Below are positions 1 through 5,022 of a stretch of DNA of 5,022 bases, one piece after another. How positions within the stretch are numbered: position 1 is the first letter of the stretch; each line of letters begins with the position of its first letter. Origin of the DNA: Spirochaetales bacterium (lineage in GTDB: Bacteria; Spirochaetota; Spirochaetia; ARS1246); the NCBI GenBank assembly GCA_016930115.1, contig JAFGHN010000045.1, positions 1-5,022 on the forward strand, read 5' to 3'. Made by a program: the position numbers and the translations under genes. The notes under the pieces were generated by a model, which made no database searches, was not told where the DNA came from, and saw only the letters and a program-made list of their open reading frames with translations.

Positions 1-6
1 GTAAGC

Positions 7-11
7 GGAGG
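7..11 (+). promoter_or_regulatory. Strong Shine-Dalgarno site of the mini-ORF
   Basis: GGAGG lies six bases upstream of the ATG at 18-20, an ideal spacing. It is the only strong ribosome binding site seen ahead of the acyl-CoA ligase gene, so it may serve that gene indirectly through translational coupling. The promoter, if it is close, lies left of the window. Confidence 0.8.
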
Positions 12-17
12 ATATAC

Positions 18-131
18 ATGGCTGAAAAGATTCGTTGGGGCTTATTGTCCACGGCGCATATCAACGACGCGGTCTTCATCGCCGGCAGGCCGAGCGAGGT
101 CATCTTCACCGGTCGCTCGGTACACGTCTGA
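18..131 (+). pseudogene. 37-codon remnant: Gfo/Idh/MocA-type oxidoreductase N-terminus joined to unrelated sequence
   Basis: This frame starts at an ATG with a perfect GGAGG site and ends with TGA at 129-131. Residues 1-19 (MAEKIRWGLLSTAHINDAV) resemble the first beta strand and nucleotide-binding turn of Gfo/Idh/MocA-family NAD(P)-dependent oxidoreductases, which normally run to about 330-390 residues. After residue 19 the resemblance stops. Residues 20-37 contain GRPSEVIFTGRSVHV, which recalls the 'A-x-E-L-I-F-T-G-R-x-V-x-A' stretch of enoyl-CoA hydratases, but this is too short to be sure. The simplest reading is a gene cut down by an internal deletion or recombination, leaving its start and ribosome site. 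The stop overlaps the next ATG (TGATG). It could still be translated as a leader that couples translation to the ligase. It is unlikely to be an active enzyme. The family assignment rests on about 19 residues read by eye. Confidence 0.5.
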
Positions 132-133
132 TG
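129..133 (+). promoter_or_regulatory. TGATG stop-start overlap (translational coupling site)
   Basis: The mini-ORF stop TGA (129-131) shares its A with the ATG (131-133) of the acyl-CoA ligase. The preceding bases (about 112-128) lack a GGAG-like motif, so initiation here probably depends on ribosomes finishing the mini-ORF. The overlap is seen directly; the coupling is inferred. Confidence 0.6.
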
Positions 134-2242
134 GATTTCATCACAGACGCTCTGGCGCAGGGCCGCCGGACCGTAAACGAATATGAAGCCAAGCAGCTTC
201 TCGCCGGACGTGGTGTCCCCGTGTGCAAGGAGTATCTCGTTTCCGCTGTCGACGAAGCCGTGAGTGCCGCGGAAAAAATCGGCTTTCCCGTTGTCCTCAA
301 GGCGTCGGGGAGCGGCTTCTTCCACAAGACCGATGCGGGCGGCGTGGCGCTCAATCTCAACAGGGCGGAAGACGTAAAGCGAGAGGGTGGCCGGCTCCTC
401 AAAATACATGGCGCCGAAGCGCTTCTGGTTCAGGAGATGGTCGGCGGCGACCGCGAATTGATGTGCGGCCTGATTCGTGATCCGCACTACGGGCCGTGCG
501 TCATGTTCGGCCTGGGCGGCATCATGACGGAGGTTTTTGAGGATGTGGTCTTCCACCTGGCGCCGCTCACGCTCGCCGACGCACAGCAGATGATTGGTGA
601 GATCCGGCACAGAAAACTGCTCGAGCCTTTCCGGGGACAGGCCGCGGTGGATACCGACGAGATTGCCCGCGTCCTGATGACCTTGAGCGAGATCGGTCTT
701 GAGCGCCGTGAGATCAGGTCAATCGATATAAACCCGCTCAAGATCCGCCGTGACGGCAAACCCATTGCGGTGGATGCGCTCATCGGCGTAAACGAGGACT
801 TGAACAAGGAAGGGCCGGCGGAGGTAGAAACCGCGGCAAAGAAAGAGAAGAAACACAGTCTGGAGAGGTTCTTTGCGCCTGAAAGTGTCGCTGTGATCGG
901 CGCGTCGGCCACGCCGGGGAAAGCCGGCCACACGGTGGTGAAGAATATTCTCGCAAACGACTACAGAGGCGAGTTGTATCTGGTCAATCCCAAAGGCGGT
1001 GAGATCCTCGGTCTCCCGGCTGCTTCCTCAATTGAGGATCTGCCGGACGGCATCGACCTTGCCATCGTGATGACGCCGGCGGATACCGCCGTTCAGGTTG
1101 TCTCCGACTGCGCGGCGAAGGGAATCGGATATTTTGTGCTCGCCGCGGGAGGTTTTTCGGAGGTGGACGAATCGGGGGAAAGCCTGCAGAAGGAGCTTGC
1201 GGATGTCATCGCCCGGACGGGAGTGCGTACAATCGGACCGAACACCGCGGGCCACACATCGACTCCCCACCATTTCACCTCGGGATTCTTTCCGCTTGGG
1301 AAGATACCGCGGGGCTATATCTCTTACATCACCCAGACAGGTAACTTCGCCACGCATACCATGCGTTACATCGCCACCGCCGAACACTTTGGCGTGGCGC
1401 GGGTCATCGGGCTGGGGAATAAAATCGATATCGACGAGACCGAAGCGCTTGAGTATATGGGGAACGACCCGGAGACGAAGGCGATTTTCCTCTACCTGGA
1501 GAATATCAAACGGCCTCGCCGTTTCATCGAGACTGCCCGCAGAGTGAGCCGGATGAAGCCGGTTTTCATGCTGAAGGGCGGCAGCACCCGCGAAGGTTCT
1601 CAAGCCGCGATGACCCACACCGCGGCGATGGCCTCTGACGAACGTATCACCGACGGGCTCATTTCGCAGGCCCGGATCACCCGCCTCTACGATTACTCTC
1701 ACCTTGTCCTGGCGGCGAAAGCGTTGGCCATGATGCCGCTGCCCCGGGGCAACCGCGTGGGTTTTCTGGCTCCGTCGGGCGCGATGCTCGTTGTCCTTTC
1801 AGATATCTGCGCCGGGCGCTGGGGCCTCGCGGTTGGGGAGCTCGAAGAAAAGACGCTCAAGCGGCTTCAGGAAATCAGCCCCGCCTATATCAAGATGCGC
1901 AACCCCGTGGACATTTGGCCTTCAGCGCTCCTCCACGGTATAGAGACGAGCTACCGCGAAGCCATCGAAGCGCTTATGAACGACCGCAACATAGACGCAG
2001 TGGTTCCCATCCTCATGCTTACAGAGGATGTTGGCGTGCCGCCGCTCGATTTTCTTGTCGAGCTTGCCCGGAAGTACCCCGATAAGCCACTCTACGTTTC
2101 CTCGAGCGGAGAAAAGAAATACATGGATGGGGCGAAGGAATTTCTCGAGCCGAGAGGCGTCCCTACCTTCCCGTTGATCGAAGAGCCCTTTGAGGTGTTG
2201 TCAATCCTCAACAGGTGCCGGATGAATATGGAGCGGCAGTGA
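131..2242 (+). CDS. NDP-forming acetate/acyl-CoA ligase, fused beta-alpha order
   Basis: A 703-residue cytoplasmic enzyme of the ADP-forming acetyl-CoA synthetase family, which interconverts acyl-CoA + ADP + phosphate with acid + ATP + CoA through a phosphohistidine. Residues 1 to about 225 are the ATP-grasp (beta) part, with K57, the HKTDAGG motif at 65-71 (its His65 matches the beta-subunit histidine implicated in phosphate transfer), QEMVGGDREL at 101-110 and FGLGGI at 126-131. A charged, Lys/Glu-rich linker (about 226-242) leads to the alpha part: a Rossmann CoA-binding domain (VAVIGAS at 253-259), GPNTAG (369-374), TQTGN (401-405) and the catalytic histidine region THTAAMA, with His496. 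The family usually reads SHTGA there. The tail (about 540-703) corresponds to the last alpha domain. Many fused relatives are alpha-beta; this one is beta-alpha. I chose the ATG at 131, not one at 35, because family resemblance begins there (MDFITDAL...) and it overlaps the preceding stop. No purine-rich ribosome site precedes it. The substrate (acetate, propionate, branched or aryl acids) cannot be read from the sequence. Confidence 0.9.
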   Translation: MDFITDALAQGRRTVNEYEAKQLLAGRGVPVCKEYLVSAVDEAVSAAEKIGFPVVLKASGSGFFHKTDAGGVALNLNRAEDVKREGGRLLKIHGAEALLVQEMVGGDRELMCGLIRDPHYGPCVMFGLGGIMTEVFEDVVFHLAPLTLADAQQMIGEIRHRKLLEPFRGQAAVDTDEIARVLMTLSEIGLERREIRSIDINPLKIRRDGKPIAVDALIGVNEDLNKEGPAEVETAAKKEKKHSLERFFAPESVAVIGASATPGKAGHTVVKNILANDYRGELYLVNPKGGEILGLPAASSIEDLPDGIDLAIVMTPADTAVQVVSDCAAKGIGYFVLAAGGFSEVDESGESLQKELADVIARTGVRTIGPNTAGHTSTPHHFTSGFFPLGKIPRGYISYITQTGNFATHTMRYIATAEHFGVARVIGLGNKIDIDETEALEYMGNDPETKAIFLYLENIKRPRRFIETARRVSRMKPVFMLKGGSTREGSQAAMTHTAAMASDERITDGLISQARITRLYDYSHLVLAAKALAMMPLPRGNRVGFLAPSGAMLVVLSDICAGRWGLAVGELEEKTLKRLQEISPAYIKMRNPVDIWPSALLHGIETSYREAIEALMNDRNIDAVVPILMLTEDVGVPPLDFLVELARKYPDKPLYVSSSGEKKYMDGAKEFLEPRGVPTFPLIEEPFEVLSILNRCRMNMERQ
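2230..2233 (+). promoter_or_regulatory. Ribosome binding site deciding the methyltransferase start
   Basis: GGAG lies five bases upstream of the GTG at 2239-2241, inside the last codons of the acyl-CoA ligase. It supports that GTG over the in-frame GTG at 2215, which has no comparable site at the right distance. Confidence 0.65.
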
Positions 2243-3396
2243 AACAGGGAAGCGCGGCGCCGGCGCAGCACGACCTGTTTAGCAATAACGAAAGCCCGGC
2301 GTACCTGTCGGAACAACTGATCACCTACATTGGAAATAAACGGGCGCTGCTGCAGTTTATCGGAAGGGCGATCGGCAAAGTCCAGGGCCGCCTGGGAAAG
2401 GACAGGCTTCGTCTTTTGGACCTGTTTTCCGGATCGGGAATTGTTTCGCGGTATTTCAAGCGGTTTGCCGATCTCCTCGTTGTCAATGATCTGGAGAGAT
2501 ACTGCGAGGTTATCAATCGCTGTTATCTGGCGAACCGGAGCGATCTGGATGTGGGTGAGCTCGAATCGATACACGCCGAGCTCACGGGCAACCTCGCGGC
2601 CGGGCCCCTCGTGCCGGGGATCATCACGAACCGCTACGCGCCCCAAAACGATGAAGACATTCAAGAGGGCGAACGGGTCTTCTACACCAACCGGAACGCC
2701 CGGTACCTCGATACAGCGAGGAAGTACATCGCGGCCCTGCCGCCGGGCTTGCAGCACTTCTTTCTCGCACCGCTTCTTTCGGAAGCATCGATCCACGCAA
2801 ATACCGCGGGGGTATTCAAAGGCTTCTACAAGGACCGCGATACCGGTATCGGCAAGTTCGGCGGGAAAAACGGAGACGCTCTTCTCAGGATCAAAGGCGA
2901 TATCACGCTGCCGTTTCCGGTGTTCAGTAATTACGAGTGCCCGGTGGCGATACACAGAAAGCCGGCGGAAGAACTCGCGGGCGCCCTGGCGTCAGACATG
3001 GCCGAATTCGATCTTGCCTATCTTGACCCTCCGTACAACCAGCACCCCTACGGTTCGAATTACTTCATGTTGAACCTGCTGGCGGACTATTGTGAGCCTG
3101 AATCGATCAGCGAAGTCTCCGGTATCCCGGGTAACTGGGAGCGGTCGGACTTCAACAAGCCGCGCCGCGCCTACGATGCCATGAAGAACATCGTAGACGA
3201 TCTCCCGGCGAAGTTCATCCTCGTTTCGTTCAATTCGGAAGGATTCATCACCCGGCAACGGATGATGGCGTTGCTCTCCCGGATCGGGAGTGTGGAGCTT
3301 CTCGAAACCAGCTATAACACGTTTCGCGGAAGCCGCAATCTGCGCAATCGGAACATACACGTGAAGGAGTTTCTTTTCCTGGTGGAGAAGAAGTAG
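2239..3396 (+). CDS. N6-adenine DNA methyltransferase (D12-like, alpha class)
   Basis: A 385-residue S-adenosylmethionine-dependent enzyme predicted to methylate the N6 of adenine in a specific DNA sequence. Motif order is that of the alpha class: motif X YIGNKR (30-35), motif I LLDLFSGSG (59-67) for AdoMet binding, motif II with ND (83-84), then a long recognition region, and the catalytic motif IV DPPY (263-266). Family-like blocks NTAGVFKGFYK (188-198), VSFNSEG (329-335) and SYNTFRGSRN (358-367) are also present, so the gene looks intact. The section between motif II and DPPY (about 90-260) probably holds the target recognition domain; its sequence specificity cannot be told by eye. The start is GTG at 2239, giving a four-base GTGA overlap with the ligase stop, preceded by GGAG; an in-frame GTG at 2215 would add eight residues. 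No endonuclease gene is adjacent: downstream is a convergent gene and upstream a metabolic enzyme. It could therefore be a solitary regulatory or protective methylase, or a remnant of a restriction-modification system. Confidence 0.9.
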   Translation: MKQGSAAPAQHDLFSNNESPAYLSEQLITYIGNKRALLQFIGRAIGKVQGRLGKDRLRLLDLFSGSGIVSRYFKRFADLLVVNDLERYCEVINRCYLANRSDLDVGELESIHAELTGNLAAGPLVPGIITNRYAPQNDEDIQEGERVFYTNRNARYLDTARKYIAALPPGLQHFFLAPLLSEASIHANTAGVFKGFYKDRDTGIGKFGGKNGDALLRIKGDITLPFPVFSNYECPVAIHRKPAEELAGALASDMAEFDLAYLDPPYNQHPYGSNYFMLNLLADYCEPESISEVSGIPGNWERSDFNKPRRAYDAMKNIVDDLPAKFILVSFNSEGFITRQRMMALLSRIGSVELLETSYNTFRGSRNLRNRNIHVKEFLFLVEKK

Positions 3397-3423
3397 GCGC
3401 ATCAGCCGTCCGGAGTTTCGCTG

Positions 3424-4539
3424 TTATCCGGCGAGCATACCGTCGACGATCTCCCAGGGCGGGCTCTCGCTGCCTTCAAGCTCCGGTTTCAGCACATCCA
3501 GCATTTGCCTGATTCCGCCGGTCTTCTCCATAAGCCGCTCGAGCCGCCTGTCAGGTTCTTCGTAAATCCGGAACAGCGATAGATAGGCGTTGTTGAGTGC
3601 CATGTTCGCGGCTTCCCGGTATGCTTCGCCGTCGTATCGATCTTTGTAGTGCTCGGCGAACTCGTGCTGAAACAGCTCTATCGTCTCCGCCTTCAGCCGG
3701 CGCTTTTCCTCCGGCGGAATATCGAGAGCGTACACGGCGGTAAGCCGCTGCCCCAGGTCAAACATATCGCGGGAGAATTGTTCCGAGTCGCGCCTGGAAG
3801 CCGTAAGCGCGATGTATTGTTCGCTCGATTCGCCGAATCGGGAGACTACATACTGCCGCGCCCCTTCCCGGCCGACAACCGTTGCCAGTTTTTCGTTGAA
3901 ACCCGGCTGGCCCTTCACAAAAATTGTGGCGTGGGTCTGCTCGTGGATAATGAGCTCGGCCAGTCCGGCGGCGGAATAATCGACCATAAAGGAAAAGAGC
4001 GGGTCGCGAAAATAGCCGAGGCTCGAGAACGCGTCCACCGGCCGGATAAATACGTCAAGGCCACGGGTCTTCAGTTTTGCCGCCTCCCGCCGGGCCTGAT
4101 CGGGATCGTAAAAGCCTTTGTAGGGGAGCCGACCGAGCACCGGGTAGCTGAAAAGATACGGATCGATACTGAATTCGGGTGCGGCCTGGACCACCGCCGC
4201 CAGGTAATCGGTGTCAATCGAGTAGAACGACGAGTAATTCTTCGTCTCTTCGAGCCCGAGCTCTTCAATTGCAAACGCGCGAATGTCCTCGACCCTGGAC
4301 AAGAACTCGATAGTATCCGCGTCTGTTTCGGCGTCTCGCAGCAGTTTCTCGTTCGGCCGCGCGCACAGGTGATGTGACAGAAAGGGCAGGGCCTGCTGAA
4401 AAACGTAACAGGAGGTGAGAAGGCCTGCAGAGAAAAAACAGAGGCATACTTTTGCGAGTGTTCTGCTCTTATTGCGCCGCCAAAGGACGCGAAATTTTGG
4501 ACCGCCCGGCTCACGGATCACCCGATCACTATACCCCAA
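3424..4539 (-). CDS. Probable lipoprotein metallo-aminopeptidase (PF10023/COG4324-like)
   Basis: A 371-residue protein resembling the family annotated as predicted aminopeptidases (PF10023). A basic stretch (RRNKSR, 21-26) is followed by a hydrophobic segment (about 28-42) ending in a lipobox L41-T42-S43-C44, so the mature protein is probably lipid-anchored at Cys44 and acts outside the cytoplasm. Family-typical blocks follow: LPYKGFYD (138-145), a GLDVFIRPVDAFSSLGYFRDPL block (160-181), the zinc motif HEQTH (199-203) and FNEKLA (214-219), whose Glu216 is the likely third zinc ligand. The C-terminal third is charged and helical. The substrate is unknown, and 'aminopeptidase' is a family prediction. 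The start is uncertain. TTG at 4537-4539 overlaps the upstream activase gene by 11 bases, and GTG at 4519-4521 lies just beyond its stop. Neither has a strong ribosome site, and both leave an unusually long stretch before the hydrophobic segment. The gene very likely shares a transcript with the activase. Confidence 0.83.
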   Translation of the reverse strand: MGYSDRVIREPGGPKFRVLWRRNKSRTLAKVCLCFFSAGLLTSCYVFQQALPFLSHHLCARPNEKLLRDAETDADTIEFLSRVEDIRAFAIEELGLEETKNYSSFYSIDTDYLAAVVQAAPEFSIDPYLFSYPVLGRLPYKGFYDPDQARREAAKLKTRGLDVFIRPVDAFSSLGYFRDPLFSFMVDYSAAGLAELIIHEQTHATIFVKGQPGFNEKLATVVGREGARQYVVSRFGESSEQYIALTASRRDSEQFSRDMFDLGQRLTAVYALDIPPEEKRRLKAETIELFQHEFAEHYKDRYDGEAYREAANMALNNAYLSLFRIYEEPDRRLERLMEKTGGIRQMLDVLKPELEGSESPPWEIVDGMLAG

Positions 4540-5022
4540 TTCTTGGATCTAACCCATGATCTTGGAGCAGCGCTACTTTCGAGTTCAACTGCTCTCTTGT
4601 GTACGCTTTCAGTTCCCGCAATTGATACGCCGCATCCAGGAGCTTGTATTTGTCGGAAGCGAAATCGTGGTAGGGGATGATCTCTACCGCTGCGATTCCG
4701 AAGTTTTGGAGTATGGCGGCGGTCTTTTCGAGATTCTCATTGTCGTCGTTATATCCGGGAATAAGAGGAAGCCGGATCAACACTCCTCCGTCCCCCGCGG
4801 CACCCGTGGCGCGCAGCACGGCAATTCGTTCGAGGTTCGCGAGTATAAGCTCGTTTCCCTGGCCCGTGAGCCTTTCGTGCATTCCCGAATCGGCATGCTT
4901 TATGTCGTATATGATCAGATCGGTCACACCGAGAAGACGCTCCATTACCTCCCGCGGCGCAAAACCGCAGGTCTCAATGGCGGTATGAAGCCCGCGCTCC
5001 CTGGCGCCCTGCAGGATGCTCA
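4529..5022 (-). CDS. Glycyl-radical-enzyme activating protein (radical SAM, PflA-like), 3' part
   Basis: The frame is open to the right edge, so the N-terminus, with the expected CxxxCxxC cluster motif that binds the iron-sulfur cluster and AdoMet, is outside the window. About 164 C-terminal residues are visible. They match activases of the pyruvate formate-lyase type: GLHTAIETCGF near the edge, then DLIIYDIKHAD, HERLTGQGNELILANLERI, LIRLPLIPGYNDDNENL, IIPYHDFASDKY, and a terminus ending in RIGV. Such proteins (about 250-310 residues) use reductive cleavage of AdoMet to install a glycyl radical on a partner such as pyruvate formate-lyase, a diol dehydratase or an aryl/alkyl-succinate synthase. 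The partner cannot be identified here and would most likely lie to the right. An ATG at 4943-4945 is not the true start, because family-like sequence continues upstream of it. The stop TAG (4529-4531) lies within the first bases of the aminopeptidase gene if that starts at its TTG. Confidence 0.88.
   Translation of the reverse strand, partial: SILQGARERGLHTAIETCGFAPREVMERLLGVTDLIIYDIKHADSGMHERLTGQGNELILANLERIAVLRATGAAGDGGVLIRLPLIPGYNDDNENLEKTAAILQNFGIAAVEIIPYHDFASDKYKLLDAAYQLRELKAYTREQLNSKVALLQDHGLDPRIGV

Noticed and set aside
35..130. An upstream ATG at 35 that would extend the acyl-CoA ligase by 32 residues.
   Set aside because: The extra residues are Arg/His-rich and unlike the family, and they lie out of frame within the mini-ORF. 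Family resemblance begins exactly at the ATG at 131.
487..933. Open frame of 148 codons on the minus strand.
   Set aside because: It is antisense to the ATP-grasp region of the ligase, and its Ser/Arg-rich translation is typical of a shadow frame.
1028..1702. Long open frame of 224 codons on the minus strand.
   Set aside because: It lies wholly inside the well-supported acyl-CoA ligase gene, has low-complexity Arg-rich translation and no recognisable motifs. It is a shadow of G+C-rich codon use.
2092..2955. Long open frame of 287 codons on the minus strand.
   Set aside because: It crosses the ligase-methyltransferase junction antisense to both, shows no family motif and has no convincing start. 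It is an antisense shadow.
3410..3431. Possible terminator hairpin between the convergent genes (CCGGA, 12-base loop, TCCGG).
   Set aside because: The stem is only five pairs with a long loop and no T-run on either strand, so it is too weak to call a terminator.
3649..4377. Open frame of 242 codons on the plus strand.
   Set aside because: It is antisense to the aminopeptidase, which carries lipobox, HEQTH and FNE motifs. The plus-strand translation has no recognisable features.
4943..4945. ATG as the start of the glycyl-radical activase.
   Set aside because: The frame stays open to the window edge and carries family-like sequence (GLHTAIETCGF) before this ATG, so it is an internal methionine.

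Overview
The window carries four substantial protein-coding genes plus one short remnant, in two convergent blocks. It holds no RNA gene, CRISPR array or insertion sequence that I can recognise. The DNA is G+C-rich by eye and genes are packed with overlaps or gaps of a few bases. The gene set (an ADP-forming acyl-CoA synthetase and a glycyl-radical-enzyme activase) suggests an anaerobic or fermentative bacterium. A spirochaete or a deltaproteobacterium-like anaerobe would fit, but the sequence does not decide this.

Plus-strand block (about 7-3396). A strong Shine-Dalgarno site (GGAGG, 7-11) precedes a 37-codon reading frame (18-131). Its first half looks like the N-terminus of a Gfo/Idh/MocA-type oxidoreductase, and its second half is unrelated to that family. 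Its stop codon overlaps the start of the next gene (TGATG, 129-133). That gene (131-2242) encodes a 703-residue NDP-forming acetate/acyl-CoA ligase with the ATP-grasp (beta) part first and the CoA-binding/phosphohistidine (alpha) part second. It overlaps by four bases (GTGA) the next gene (2239-3396), an alpha-type (D12-like) N6-adenine DNA methyltransferase of 385 residues with no restriction enzyme in view.

Minus-strand block (from beyond 5022 down to 3424). The 3' part of a radical-SAM glycyl-radical-enzyme activating protein (4529 to the right edge) overlaps by up to 11 bases a gene for a probable lipoprotein metallo-aminopeptidase of the PF10023 type (3424-4539), with a HEQTH zinc motif. 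The two blocks meet tail to tail across 27 bases.

How the genes may work together: the acyl-CoA ligase (ATP formation from acyl-CoA, or acyl activation) and the glycyl-radical activase both fit anaerobic carbon metabolism, but they lie in opposite blocks and no shared pathway is shown. The methyltransferase and aminopeptidase look like passengers of tightly packed transcription units. I see no clear new multi-gene system. The points most worth a second look are the chimeric mini-ORF that appears to feed ribosomes to the ligase gene, the beta-alpha order of the ligase, and the coupling of a metabolic enzyme to an apparently solitary DNA methyltransferase.
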